This document shows, one piece after another, positions 1 through 11,371 of a stretch of DNA of 64,000 nucleotides (the stretch's first letter is position 1; each line of letters begins with the position of its first letter). This stretch comes from Ditylenchus dipsaci (Eukaryota; Nematoda; Chromadorea; Rhabditida; Anguinidae): NCBI GenBank assembly GCA_004194705.1, contig SADC01000007.1, positions 351,568 through 415,567 on the forward strand. The letters are read 5' to 3'. Under the pieces are notes generated by a model that saw nothing but the letters and a program-made list of their open reading frames with translations, made no database searches and had not been told where the DNA came from. The translations under genes were made by a program, and so were the position numbers.

Positions 1-504
1 TGGGCAGTAGTTACCGGGTGATGGTAATCAAGGCATATGTGTTTTTAGCGGGTGGAGATTTCTCGACATGAATGGATACTTGAGGTCAATGGATAACTTA
101 CCAAAATTCTTTACAAAACAAGAAAGACTTATTTCAAAAAAATCACTAAAATGTCAGATCAGCCATACTTAGACTACTAAAATCATTCTGACTGTAGTAG
201 TCAGGTAGTTGCTGTAAGAAATAAAAAGCCATGGCATGATCAGTATCTGAGTATTATTAACCACAATAATAGCAATTACTAACTAGTAGTAAAAGGGAAA
301 AAAACAGTTAACTATGTGGACCGCTTTTTGCAGCCCTTTTTGCCCAGTACCACCAATTTTTGTTTCATGTAGCGCTATTTGAACTTGGATTGCTTTTCTA
401 ATCATGATTTAAATAAACAATTTTTGGTAAGGACTCTACGAAGTAAGGACTGCAAAAACAATCATGCTGATATATATACTATGTATATCCATTCCCATAT
501 AAAA
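1..504. other. AT-rich DNA, no gene seen
   Basis: I see no coding exon, hairpin or repeat here. Open frames are short and compositionally ordinary. Confidence 0.4.
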
Positions 505-589
505 GCACTAGGTGGCCGAGTGGAAAAGACTATGGTTATGCATCACTGATACAATAGTTCGGTTCCGCCTGGCCACCGACCTATTTTTT
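505..589 (+). repeat. tRNA-like relic (degenerate)
   Basis: GGTGGCC at 511-517 is exactly complementary to GGCCACC at 571-577. The segment holds an A-box-like TGGCCGAGTGG, a weak B-box-like GTTCGGTTCC and a T-run at 583-588 resembling a Pol III terminator. No clean four-arm cloverleaf or anticodon can be assigned, so a tRNA pseudogene or SINE head is likelier than a working tRNA. Confidence 0.35.
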
Positions 590-884
590 GAAGTTTGAAT
601 TGGGTAAAATCCAACTTTAAATTGGGTGAAATTAAAGTTTGAATTGGGTACAAGTCTATTGCGCTCTTCTTGCTTAGTGTTGGACATGGCTAAATCTTAC
701 GAATTATTTTATATGGAAAATTGATAAGCATTAAACAAAACAAACAAGCAGAATATTGAAATATCTAGAATTCTAGAATGTTCATTCTAATAAATGCCAA
801 TGAAGTGCCAAATAAAAGCCAAAAATAAACTGGTTTTTAAAAATAAAAGGCCGAAACGAACTATTAGGGACCATATCGACAACA

Positions 885-1166
885 AAACCGACCTTGATCG
901 AGGTCGTGGTCGAGGTCACGGTCGAGGTCGGAAAATGGTGAAAATACCGAATTGTGGGGCGACGAGGGTAAAATTTTTAGATTTTTTATAATTTTTACTC
1001 GCCTGGAACCTTTTCCAGCATTAAAAATTAGGAATCGGGGAAGTTGAATATCGGCCGTGGTCGATGTGACCTCGACCTCGATCACGACCTCGACCAAGGA
1101 GTGTGACCACACATCGACCTCGACCTCGACCGTGGTCACACTCACATCGACCTCGACCTCGACATA
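885..1166. repeat. GAGGTC / GACCTC hexamer arrays in inverted orientation
   Basis: The left arm (about 889-931) repeats GAGGTC-type hexamers and the right arm (about 1053-1166) repeats the complement, with a roughly 120-base spacer. It can fold into a hairpin. Open frames through it on either strand only read the array. Confidence 0.7.
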
Positions 1167-1248
1167 CCAGTGTGACCAAAGCATAATTCGGTTTACACCC
1201 CACCCCCAGTTTTTGGGTTTATCGGTTTCTATGTTGCGACAAACATAT

Positions 1249-1258
1249 TTTATTTATT
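1249..1258 (-). promoter_or_regulatory. Polyadenylation signal (overlapping AATAAA)
   Basis: Two overlapping minus-strand AATAAA hexamers sit about 50 bases downstream of the stop of the small ORF at 1306-1403. Confidence 0.4.
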
Positions 1259-1305
1259 CACATACATACAGTTCAACAATCTGAGACCATAAATAAAACA
1301 TACTA

Positions 1306-1403
1306 TCATTTCCTTGCGGGCCATTGCAGAAATTCGTCATCGGACCAATTGAGCAGTTTGTCGTAGAGCTTGGCCAAATTGAAGTCGCGGAGTTCTTCCA
1401 TTC
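1306..1403 (-). CDS. Terminal-exon-like ORF of about 31 codons inside a TIR element
   Basis: On the minus strand a pyrimidine-poor but usable acceptor (TTGTTGTAG) precedes ATG at 1401. The frame reads 31 codons, rich in Asp, Glu, Leu and Trp (it includes DFNLAKLYDKLLNW), and ends in tandem stops TGA TAG. AATAAA lies about 50 bases further on. It looks like the last exon of a gene or transposase, not like random sequence. I do not recognise the family and see no upstream exon. Lying wholly between the inverted repeats, it may be a captured host exon or the tail of the element's own gene. Confidence 0.35.
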
Positions 1404-1541
1404 CTACAACAAAAAAGATGGACACAGTATATGAGACAGAACAATGAAGACAAAATTTTCGAGCTCACAAAAAACAAGAACACGACCAAAAATAGCAAAT
1501 GCAAAAAAAAAATAAAAAATGGGGTGGGGTGTAAACCGAAT

Positions 1542-2672
1542 TAGTACCCATTGTACCCTCGATTTCTGTATCGATTTTCGGTATGAAAAAGGTATTTGTC
1601 CACCTTATTACAACCTCGATCATTTGTAACTAGCATTGTGTTCAGCTGCATTAACTAAAGATTTTCCTCTTACAAGGAACTATTTCTGTGTTTATAGGGA
1701 TTGCCAGCTTCTTAGTCTGCACCCGAAAGTGTAACTTTCCATTTACTTAGCCTTCTTCAAAAGGTTTATGTCCAAGCAAATAAGACTTTTTGTAATTAAT
1801 CCTGTGCCTAAACCAGGGAACAGCACACAGAATCAACCACATAGCCGACAAAGATCACCATACTGGTGGGAGAGGAGGGGGACTTAATCTTCTTTTTCTT
1901 GTGGCCAAGCACTCAATAAACAATGCCTTGCTTGCCACAAAGAAGCTTTTTACAGCGGCAACTTTTGTAGACCCACCACAAAGGGGCCTAAACAGACTAT
2001 TTACAGAGCTTTGTCGGTTGTAATTCGGGGTTGCAAAGCGGCACTGAATTTCTTTGTTGTAGTATGCTCTTGTAGTTCATTAATTAGCAATGATGATTTG
2101 TGGAACAGCAGCAGCATATTGTGACAAAGAGAAAAAGGTCAATCTCTTTTGTATGAATTATTCTATGGGTTTGTTTGATAAAAGCAGCAATATAAATGCT
2201 TTGCGGCTATGTTTTTTGGTTACACTCAACTTCCAACATCTTTTCAGCATGTTTCAGGTCCAAGGGCATCTAAAAAAGTGGAAAAAACATGATTTCGAGC
2301 AAGTACGGCCAAAATTTAAAAATCTACGAGCAAAGTTTATAATTCTACGGACAAAAGAATCTGCGGGCGAAATTAAATATAACCCATTATTTTTACTTAA
2401 AAACAACTGGCAAAATCGGAATCCAAAAAAAGTGTCGCACCCTAGGCGGAAATGAGCTTTAGATGGTGCCCACTATATCGAGGTTTGACTGTGTTTGTAA
2501 AGACCCTTTGAAGTATGTTTTTAAATTCTTGGTATCTCGACTGATCGAATTCCGGTTTGAAGACTAATTGAAGACCGGTAATTTAAAGTTGGGGTTTTTA
2601 TAAATGTCTCTCCACAAAAAAGAAAAAATAAGGGGTTCTACTGAAAAGCTGGGTCTCCTTTTTTTGGGTGCA
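1542..2672. other. No gene; one solitary pogo-like end
   Basis: No coding feature is supported. The open frame at 2090-2455 has no recognisable domain. At 2474-2492 TCGAGGTTTGACTGT resembles the right terminus of the pogo-like elements further right, with no partner nearby. Confidence 0.4.
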
Positions 2673-3047
2673 TAGACGTTTCTCGAAAATGAAACTTTTT
2701 TCATTTTCGAGAAATGTTTCTCGAATTTGAAACTCAAAAGAGTAAAATATCTCTAGGGGTATATATGTATACCTGTAAAGATACTTATTTAGACATACCA
2801 AGGGTCTTTGGCCGCTTCGCGGCCAAAGACCAGCACACTCCACATTGCAAGGGATAAGCGTACATACATGTGTTAACCCCTAACCCCCGCAATGTGGAAT
2901 ATGCTGGACTTTGGCCATCACATTCAGCCAAATACCCTTGATATGTCTAAATAAGGTATACCCAAAGAGATATTTTACTCTTTTGAGTTTCAAATTCGAG
3001 AAACGTTTCTCGAAAATGAAAAAAGTTTCATTTTCGAGAAACGTCTA
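2673..3047. repeat. Palindromic element PAL1, copy 1
   Basis: The ends (TAGACGTTTCTCGAAAATG) are complementary and the arms pair over about 150 bases. The centre holds GGCCGCTTCGCGGCC and two opposed CCACATTGC/GCAATGTGG segments. A near-identical copy in opposite orientation lies at 14338-14748 and a fragment at about 60205-60260. The arms contain repeated TTCTCGAAAATGAAA hairpin units. No coding capacity. Confidence 0.8.
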
Positions 3048-3134
3048 TACCCCTTTTTTGCCTTGGTCAAAATTAAGGTTGGGTGATAGTTAGTGAGTCA
3101 CCGGCGACTCGCCGCATATTTTAGCGGTCATTGA

Positions 3135-3360
3135 TTTAAAGGGGCATGCTCACCTGTTTAAATTTGTCCCGCCAATTCAAATTTTTTTCTGAATCATTGA
3201 ACTGCTGTACGGAGATTTCAACTTGGTTTCTAACAAAACGAAAATTCTAGGCCTTGTTTTGTTAGTAACCAAACCGAAAAATCCGTACAGAAGTTAAATG
3301 ATTCAGAAAAAAATTTGAATTGGCGGGGACGAATTTAAACAGGTAAGCATGCCCTTTAAG
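3135..3360. mobile_element. MITE family A, copy 1 (TTTAAAGGGGCATGC ends)
   Basis: Starts TTTAAAGGGGCATGC and ends GCATGCCCTTTAAG. The arms pair almost end to end through GCCAATTCAAATTTTTTTC and GGTTTCTAACAAAAC. Related copies lie at 8243-8480 and 35526-35767. The TTAA-like target suggests piggyBac-type mobilisation. Confidence 0.8.
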
Positions 3361-4372
3361 TAAAGGGTTAGTCAGTCAACTCAATGCGAAAACTGCCTCT
3401 GATTTCTCCTAGAATTTGTCACAAAAATTTGATATGAAAATTAAAATAAAATCAAACTAAAGATATTTACTAAAAGAGTATAGTTTTATCTGATTGTCTG
3501 ATCTTCCAAGCAAAAGGTTTTTTGTAAAATTTCTCAGCGGCACACTTTAAACTTCACAAAAGAGTGCTTAAAGGAGCTTTGAGTTGGTATTGCTCAAAGA
3601 GTGAAAGTTGCTTTAAAATAGATGATGATGATCAAAGGGATTGACCCGGGATGACCCTGACAAGACAGCCATCAACAGATAGGAGAGACAAACGAAAACC
3701 ATCAAAGCTGCATTTCCTCTTTTTGTCATTTGCCATTCTTTTGTGTGCGAGTGATGGAGTGACTGCCTGAATGGTGGATGCACAAAAGGGCGAAATTTAT
3801 TTTGTAGGTGCCGAAAAGCTGGCTAATCCATTGTTCTTTAGTTGATCTTAAAGGCATTTTAATCTATTGTTGCTATTGTATTGCTGGCGGGGCAGAAATT
3901 CGTTGTATAGTCGCCGCTCAAAAGTGCTAAGAACAATGTATTAGGACCCTTTGAAGTGAAAACGACAAAAAAACTACAAAACTTAGGGGAAAGATAGTTT
4001 TGACTAACTTTATAAAAAATTATTTTCTTTATATTTTCTACTTGTGGGAAGGAGGCAAGTTTGTGCGCTCATCTCTAGCTCTTTAGGGATGTTATGACTC
4101 TGGATGCATAAAAAGGGTATGCATACCAGAGTTTATTTATGCGGTAAAGCACAACCGTCAAAACTACGGGGTGTCCAACAAAACTGGCAAAATGTTTCTT
4201 TTTAGGTCTCATTGTGCTCTTTTAATTTTTTTGCATTCGTGACTTGTTTCCTCTATACTCTGTTAGCTGATCTAACATTTTTAATGCCAATGTGAAGACA
4301 TTGTCCTATATTTTCATGAAATCTTAAAAATATATACTATAATAAAAAGCTGAAGTAATAGGAGAATAGAAG
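3361..4372. other. No gene seen
   Basis: AT-rich unique sequence. The only relic noticed is around 4099-4140 (GGATGCATAAAAAGGG... TATGCATACCAGAG), which recurs inverted near 25915-25970. Confidence 0.35.
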
Positions 4373-4695
4373 AATTCATGTAAAATCTGCGAAAATTTTG
4401 TGGCCCTAAATATCGGCTCTGGCACAGAATCCGTTTCCGTTTTTTGCCTTGGACCCCTTATTGTTTTTTATTGAAAAGTGCGTTGGTTCCCCTGTTGTTT
4501 TGAAGGTGATCATGGTTGAGGTGACCATGTTAACTATAATCACCATGATTACCATATTAACATAACTGTAAAGGACAGGGGTACTAAGACAATTTGTAAT
4601 AAAAACAATAGGGGGACCAAGGCAAAAAGCGGAAACAGATTCTGCACTAGCACCATTCATGTGAATTCTGCGACGATTTTGTGAACCTAAATAGT
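4373..4695. repeat. Palindromic MITE bracketed by a 40-base direct repeat
   Basis: The palindrome (about 4412-4655) has arms containing CAGAATCCGTTTCCG and GCCTTGGACCCC, mirrored on the right. Outside it, a segment with TCTGCGAAAATTTTGTG (about 4373-4412) recurs in direct orientation as TCTGCGACGATTTTGTG (about 4655-4695). That duplication is too long for a cut-and-paste target site duplication. The GGGGACCAAGGC word recurs near 10553, 25709, 39003 and 50963. Confidence 0.6.
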
Positions 4696-5073
4696 GACCC
4701 GAATTATAACATTATAATTTCTTTCAATTGATTAATAGAGGTTATACAGTATGCTAAATTTTTGTCTTTTTGGTATTTTCGGGGCATTTTCGTATCCTTG
4801 CCCGCTGAAAAAGGTCTAACTTTATTCAAACCTTTGTTTCTTTAAAATTAATTCCTAGCATGACTTTAGTCCCCCAAGACAAAAAAACTGAAGAAAATCC
4901 AAAAACTCCTTAGAAGTGTTTTTCTATCAGTTTTTGTACTTTTCTATCGCTTGTAGAAAAAAATGACCTTACAATATCATTTTAAGCGATTCTAGCCGGG
5001 AACCATGTGAGAAACTTTAGCAGCTGATGGTTTGATAAAATGTGTATGTAAGTAAAATTAGTTTAGATAGATA

Positions 5074-5079
5074 TTTATT
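5074..5079 (-). promoter_or_regulatory. Candidate polyadenylation signal of the CDK inhibitor gene
   Basis: Minus-strand AATAAA about 450 bases downstream of the stop codon at 5530. The interval between is unique AT-rich sequence suited to a 3' UTR. Confidence 0.35.
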
Positions 5080-5529
5080 TTTACGAAACAAGGCAATTAT
5101 TAATATTATAAAACAACTAAATGGTGTTTAATAAAGTACTTGATAAATTTGGTGGTAGAGAGAAACTTAATAGAAGACTTATAATTCGTTCAGATGAGCA
5201 CGAAAAACAACTTAAACTAGACCAAAAAACAAAATCAATTGAAACCAAAAGGCTGAGGTTATGAAATTTCCCGAAGGTTTTGTCGAAATGTTTGGAAATA
5301 ATCTTTTGAAATTTTCAGAAAGTTGAGAGATATTCTAAACAATTTTCAAACAATTCTTATAAATTTGGAAAATTTCACAAGCCCAGCCGAAAAGAACACT
5401 ATAAATCTATAACTAAACCGACTAGAGGTGCTATATTCACACTCAAACACATTACACACATATCTTGACTTCTAGAAAAGCTGGCATAAACTAGCTTTTC
5501 AGCAAAAAACAAAGAAAGCAAGATCACAA

Positions 5530-6885
5530 TTATTGTTGGTTTCTTAGCGATGCTGCGGCTGCTAACCTGGCTCCGACAGTGGATCTCCGTCTGTTGGAAA
5601 TGGCAACTTTAGTGGGTGAGCTGATGATGACAGTTTTGGTTGGGGAGGTGGGACAGCAACTGCCGTCACATCCTGACTCTCTCTTGGTTTTCCAGTCGGA
5701 CTTCTTAGCACTGCGCTGCAAGTTCTTGCGTCTTTGCGGCAGGAAATCTGAAAATAAATGTAATCAGTAAATTAATGGAATTACATAATAATATATGTTT
5801 TTTAACCCTCAATGGACAAAGTGGTGCAGTGTTTATTGAAGTTCTGACTTTTTTCTCACAAGCTCGAACCCACTGCCGAAAGGTTCAACTCATAATTTTT
5901 GACAGTTTTCAGAAATTCGCCTGCTGTTCTTTGAAATTAGCTTGGTCCCACGTGTAAAGTTCTTTTCAGAAAAAAAATTACAGGTAAGAACAATCTTAAG
6001 AACAACCTCACACGGAGAACCAAGACAAACTTGTGAAAGTTTTGCAAAGACGTGGCGCTTTGTATTTTGCAAAACATTTTTATTAAAAAACCCCCGTAGT
6101 TTTACTGTCGAAAAAAGCTTTTCTCCCAAAAATACGCCACTACACACTGGACTAGATCTATAAACTTTCGAAAAGACTAAAGTGTCCTTTTTTGCCCAGT
6201 CAAGCTTTTGTATTCACAGGAAAATGCTAATATTTTGCAAAGACAAAATTTTGTTCTAATTAGTTTCTTCGTCTCACATATTCAAAAAAATTTGCTTACC
6301 AGTCAATTTAGCCTGCTTCTTGGGAGTGATAGTAGCAGACAGGGAGCGTCTCACAACCGGGCTAGTCTTGAGTAATGTATCCTGGTCATCGCAGTCACTG
6401 TGCCCAGGCACACATTCTGACACTTCCATGCATTGCACCTCCTGTTTCTCCACTGACACTTCAAAACTGCCATCCATGGAAGAGGCAGAGGTGCTGTCGT
6501 TGAGCAATGGTGACGAAGTCTGGGCACTTTGGTTTAAAGGATGCACATTTTCAGAATCCTCCTCAATGCAGTGGAAAGCTTTAGAGGGTTGGCAGTAGCT
6601 GGACAGGCGGTAGAATCCAGGCACTTGCTCTTCAGCCAGTGGGGTATACACAAATTTGGCCTCCTCTGGTTTTTGGCTGGAAATAGGCTGACCGGACAAG
6701 AAATCGAATTCCCATTTGGCTTTGTAGTTGTCGTGGATCTCCGCCAATAACCGTTTTACAAACTGGTCGTTGGAATCGGTGGAGGAAGCACTGCCGAACA
6801 AGCATCTACGAGCTGATCTAGGGGTAGTGGGCTGATGGACTTTGTTGGTGGGGTGGCTAGGCGAATGACAAGCTAGGACCTGCAT
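5530..6885 (-). CDS. Cip/Kip-family cyclin-dependent kinase inhibitor (p21/p27/dacapo-like), two exons
   Basis: Exon 1 is 6300-6885 and exon 2 is 5530-5747. A 552-base GT-AG intron joins them in frame, giving 267 residues. The N-terminal CDI domain is clear: cyclin-docking RRCLFG at 26-31, the kinase-binding core KAKWEFDF at 55-62 and VPGFYR at 88-93. Family members bind cyclin-CDK complexes in the nucleus and block S-phase entry. The C-terminal half has a p27-like TPKK site at 187-190 followed directly by a PCNA-binding motif, Q191 to L198 (QAKLTDFL), then basic residues. The TD and the basic residue four positions after the aromatic/hydrophobic pair fit a CRL4-Cdt2 degron, as in p21. The intron falls inside the Asp codon of that motif. 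A Ser-rich linker lies at 113-185 and a basic tail at 199-260. The start is the first ATG before the CDI domain. No frame break is visible. Confidence 0.93.
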
Positions 6886-6962
6886 TTTGGTGGTGGTGGT
6901 TTGGGTGGGGTAATATTAAAGGATAGCAAGTTTGAGATTAGTGGATTGAATGAGTTGGATAT

Positions 6963-6964
6963 CT
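6963..6964 (-). promoter_or_regulatory. Acceptor-like AG upstream of the CDK inhibitor start
   Basis: On the minus strand CTATTTTCCAG lies 77 bases before the ATG. It could be a 5' UTR intron acceptor or a trans-splice site. No matching donor was identified. Confidence 0.35.
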
Positions 6965-6965
6965 G

Positions 6966-8242
6966 GAAAATAGTTAAAATTATATTTAAGCAACCGAATA
7001 CGACAGTGTCTTTTTAGAACTCATTTTGTTTATAGCTCAGTGTTGCAATGCGAACGAAACTTTGGCCGAATGAAAAGTTAGGTTAGCAACATCAATATAT
7101 CAAGATTGCAATTTTTCATGCTGGAAATTTGGGCGCAATGTAAAATACGTCAACTTTTTTCGAGTGATTTTTTTTTTATTGCGCTCCAATTTTTAGGGCA
7201 TTTTTGAAATAATTTAGAAATTCTGGTATTGATCTGACTTTTAACTCTGCACAATGTTTGTTCACATATCAACACCGGTTTGTTAAAAATAATAATGAAA
7301 TTTAGAAGACTAGATATTAGGTACATTTCGGTAGTTATTAGAAAATACATGGTATGGGCTTAAGTTTATATCAAATACTAACATAACAAATTGAAAAAAA
7401 AGATTAAGAAAAAAACTACAAATAAAAGTTTATCCGAAAAATAATAAATTAAATTGATTTCACTTCTCCAAAACTATCTAAAATAAAATTCTCGGTGGCA
7501 CACGAATATCCAAATCCATATCCAAACACATTTTAGCGTCCAGCAACTTCACAAAATATCCGCAACCAAAAAAATAGAATTAAATTAAGAGAGGAAATCG
7601 CCGTGGAGCAGCACAAAGCAAAAAGTGCCGAGTATAAATACAAAACAGAGCAGAGACAGTCAATGGGCGTGGTCTAGCTCCTTTGACTTTGGAGGAATGT
7701 AGCAGCCTTATGTGGTTACTCCTCCTCTTCTTCTAACACCTACTCCACCCCTGCACCTAATTACGGGAGAAGCAAGACAAAAGAGGGGGACACCAGAGGT
7801 CAAATTCAAAAACTAGCCAGTGGACAGCCAGCAAAAAGGGGAAACACCAGTCAAAGGGACGCGCAAGGTCAAAAGGCTGAGCGTCCTTTGGAAGGGGAGA
7901 TGGCATCTCTCTGGTTGCTAGATTCGAGAGTGATTGCTGTCTCTGCTCTCCTTGACCCATCCCCTTGCTTCATTTTTTGATCTCGTCTTGATTGGATGAA
8001 TTCAAATGTCGGGAGATGGCATATTTGATAGTGTGTCAGACATTTGCATAATGTTTTATAATTATTTTTTGTTGTTGGGCAGACCTTTTTTGCTGCTATT
8101 TATGCCACTGTGCATCGAGAAAAGATAACAGAATGGAGAAAAACAGAGCAGTGGTGTTAGGGAATTGATGCGAAAAATGGTGGTAGATAGGTGGAATTCT
8201 TGTGGTTTTTTATATTTTTGCTGGAATAGGATTAAGCTATTT
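6966..8242. other. Upstream flank of the CDK inhibitor gene, no gene seen
   Basis: Unique sequence without transposon hallmarks, with TATAAATA on the plus strand at about 7635. It probably includes the promoter on the minus strand, but I cannot place it. Confidence 0.35.
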
Positions 8243-8480
8243 TTTAAAGGACCATGCTCACGTGTTTCACAATTCGCCCCCGCCAATTAAATTTTTTTCC
8301 GAATCATTGGATTATATATAGATTTTTCAGCGTGGTTTCTAACAAAACAAGGCCTAGAATTTTATTTTAGGTATAGTTTTATTAGAAACCAAGTTGAAAC
8401 ATCCGTATAGAAATTCAATGATTCGGAAATTTTTTTGAATTGGCGGGACAAATTTTGCCTTAGGCTAGCATGCCCTTTTA
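8243..8480. mobile_element. MITE family A, copy 2
   Basis: TTTAAAGGACCATGC to GCATGCCCTTTTA. The same palindromic core as the copy at 3135-3360, including GGTTTCTAACAAAAC and its complement. Confidence 0.75.
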
Positions 8481-8716
8481 GATTTGGATATTTCTAAAGC
8501 TAAGAAGTCAGAAAAATAACTAAAAGCACATTTTCTGAAAAAATACTGATAATTTGTGGAAATTAATTACAAACAGGGTATTTAAAAAAGCAACAGGAGA
8601 ACCATAGCGAAAATAGACAATTATTCTAGGCTAGAGCCGCTAATCACTTCCAAAGGTACTAAACATTAAAAAAATATATTTTCCTATACGCTTGAGTATC
8701 TCAAAAAGTCAGCATA

Positions 8717-8968
8717 CCTTATTCTCTCTAATGAGCGCCCCGGGGAGCTTATTAGAGAGTGGCGATTTTTTCAAACTTTAAGTGGTCTGAAACTTCTGTT
8801 TTCATTAACTTTTTGAGCTCTGTAAAAAGTGCCTGTTAGATTTTTAAAATGCCTCGCAGGCACTTTTTATAGAGCTTCAAAAGATAATGAAAACAGAAGT
8901 TTCAGACCACTTGAAGTTAGGGGGGGGGGCGCTAATTAGAGAGGGGGCGCTCATTAGAGAGAATACGG
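8717..8968. mobile_element. MITE family P, copy 1 (CCGTATTCTCTCTAAT ends, TA target)
   Basis: Flanked by TA. Left end CCTTATTCTCTCTAATGAGC (one mismatch to the family) and right end the complement of CCGTATTCTCTCTAATGAGC. The interior is also palindromic (AAGTGGTCTGAAACTTCTG and its complement). Larger members of this end family carry pogo-like transposase fragments. Confidence 0.8.
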
Positions 8969-9633
8969 TATGCCATGCTGACAGCCCGATAGTTCTCCAA
9001 AATCTAGAAGCGATGCCTAAAAGTAAATTATAAGCATTTTTAGAAGAAAAAAACTGTTTTTTGAAAAAAATAATAAAAATTATTACAATTTCCACATTTA
9101 TTTCCACAGCAAGTCCCTGTTTGGCATTTGAAGAATAGGAAAAAAGAGGAAAAAAATAAATGGACAAACATCCACTTATCTCGTCAGGGCGAAATAACCT
9201 TGACCACCGCTTTTTCGAGAAGACAAAAACGGGTCGTAAATTATTATTAAATTGTGCGTTGGAGAGATCTATAAATTGTGGGCTTAGAGATAGGGGTGCA
9301 TATATATTAGGTCTATGGATTATGTTTGCACTTATGGATGATCTTTGCCTAGATATATTCTCATGCTGTTTGGCTATGGATTAGCTGGGATGGGGTGAGA
9401 AGGGGAAGGGATTGACCTAAGCACCAGTTTACACTCAATATAAAGTATATTATTTGAGGTGAATGAGAGGAAAAATCAGGGATATTACTGGCAAGCCTCA
9501 TACAAACTTAAGAATTGTTTTCTAGTATGATAAAATGTTTTTGGAGTAGGTTCATGGCAAAAAAAACTTGATAAAACTAAACATTTTGCAGTAAAAGCAT
9601 AATTCCGGTTGTTTTTAGTAAATTAACCAATTA
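8969..9633. other. No gene seen
   Basis: Unique AT-rich DNA. The open frame at 9160-9384 has no recognisable domain or splice context. Confidence 0.35.
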
Positions 9634-9896
9634 CCGTATTTACTGTATTAACTCCCCACCCTCTAATAACTCATCACCCTCTAATAAGTCCCCACCCTAC
9701 GGACCCCATATCTCAGCCTAAAGCAAACATTTTGCAAATCTGTTTTTTGCATTTTCTTAGTTGCCGCGAGTTTACCTGATCCCACTTTTTAAATTTTGGT
9801 TGAGCACCCAAAAATATCAAAATCGAAATATTTTTTTTCCGATTTTTTAAGGGTTGAAAAATAACTCCCCATGGGGACTTAATACAGTAAATACGG
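9634..9896. mobile_element. MITE family P, copy 2
   Basis: TA-flanked; CCGTATTTACTGTATTAACT at the left and its complement at the right. The interior (CGCGAGTTTACCTGATCCC, AGCACCC) matches the uninterrupted parts of the nested element at 36746-38828, so this copy shows that element's pre-insertion state. Confidence 0.8.
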
Positions 9897-10119
9897 TATC
9901 TCTAATAAGTACCCCCTCTACTTTGAGGGCCTGTATATCAGGGCAGAGTGAATATTCTGTAAAGCTGTTTATTACATTTTTTTAACTCCTTCGAGATCTA
10001 CTTATTCCATCTTTTGGATTTTGGTTAAGCATCCGAAGATCTCAAGATCGACCCAAAATTTCTGCAATTTTCGAAACGTTGGAAAAAAGCGCCCGGGGCC
10101 CTAATTAGAGATGATACGG
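9897..10119. mobile_element. MITE family P, copy 3, abutting copy 2
   Basis: Begins at the shared TATCTCTAATAAG boundary and ends TTAGAGATGATACGG then TA. The interior repeats the theme of copy 2 (TTTTGGTTAAGCATCCG). The left terminus is damaged or shared with its neighbour. Confidence 0.55.
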
Positions 10120-11371
10120 TATCCAAATATAGCAACCGGTATTAATCATTTTCAACTTTTCAGAACCGTGGTTTTATTGAGACGAAAAACCTTACATGGG
10201 ATTAAAACAGGGACTGAAATGAATTTTTTTAGAGAAAGTACATTCGGTTATTTTCGAAGGAAAAAAGGTCATATTTTGTTATTTTGAAGCGAAAAAAAAT
10301 TTGTCGTAAAATCCGAAATTAAAAAAGTGTTTAACAAATATTTTCAAAAAGTACCATTTACGACGCGGCCCTAGCGTATAAACCGCTCGTTTTTTGCTTT
10401 CGCCCTGTCTTATTTTCGAGTAATTTTCTTTATTCCGAACCATAAAAAACAAAAAAATGCACTTAACACCACTAATCATAAATTCTAGCCGAAGTACTTC
10501 GTCAAAGAAAATAAAATTTCAATAAAATTAATAATAATAAAGCATGGCAGGGGGACCAAGGCAAAAAATACGATCGGATTCTATATTAGGGCCAGCTACA
10601 TAGACAAATGACTTTTTTAGCAAGTGTTACCATGAAAAGCAAAACCTCTGCTAAAATTCTTATAAGAATTTTTCTCATGAGGCATGAGAGTTTCCATTGG
10701 CGCAGAGCTCATCGAAAATCCTAGTAATTAGCTAAACTTATCCGTATTTTCACAAGACAAAGCTTTAAATGTAGTAAAATTGGTACTGATTTTAAAACAA
10801 CTCAAAGGATAATTGAGTAGGTGGGCAGTGTCAGTTGTTGTCCAGTTTATGAGGGTCAATAGAAGGTGAGTAAGTGTAAGGCTGTGCCAGTGCCATCCAC
10901 ACCTCAACCACTTGTCCCCTCCTCCTTTCCGGTGTTAATGGATTGGGTGGTGCTGTCCAGCATATTATTATCCATAGTGGATGGTCAGTCCGGGCAATTA
11001 GCAACAACAACACCATCTGTTAGATGGCACACACACACACATGTTTCGAGATCTGTCATGCATTTGCTGTATATGTAATGGATAACAGCTGAGGGCCAGA
11101 TTGAGCAATCGAGCATGTCCACAGCCTGGATATTTGAATAAAGCTAGATTGCTTTTGGTTTTAAAGGAAAATTTTCAAGAAAGGGTCATGTTTGTAATTG
11201 TAATTTTGTATCGAAAAAAATAATTTTGAGGTCAAGAATTTGAAGTCCGGAAAAAACTAATATTCTTATAATAGATTTAACTGAAGTGCAGCACCAAATT
11301 TCTGGAATTTAACATCTCATTTTTAAAACTGCATTTGCTAACCATGAACGTTTTTAATTTGTTAGGCAATT
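10120..11371. other. No gene seen; E-box-bearing unique block at 10880-11110
   Basis: About 10120-10800 is AT-rich with one GGGGGACCAAGGC word at 10551. About 10880-11110 is less AT-rich and carries CACTTG, CATCTG and CAGCTG E-boxes plus an (AC)n run. No coding frame is convincing. Confidence 0.35.

Larger units (their letters stand above)
1186..1541. mobile_element. TA-flanked TIR element carrying an exon-like ORF
   Basis: ATTCGGTTTACACCCCACCC at the left end is matched by its complement at the right end, giving terminal inverted repeats of over 20 bases with TA on both sides. Tc1/mariner/pogo-superfamily elements use a TA target. The 356-base interior is not a simple palindrome; it holds a minus-strand terminal-exon-like segment with its own polyadenylation signal. 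Confidence 0.6.

Noticed and set aside
505..589. Functional tRNA gene
   Set aside because: The outer 7-base stem is perfect but D, anticodon and T arms do not fold and the B-box is poor.
864..1284. Overlapping frames on both strands
   Set aside because: They follow the GAGGTC/GACCTC hexamer arrays; only the 1306-1403 segment outside the array has exon features.
7630..7645. TATAAATA as a promoter
   Set aside because: It points away from the minus-strand CDK inhibitor and no plus-strand gene follows.
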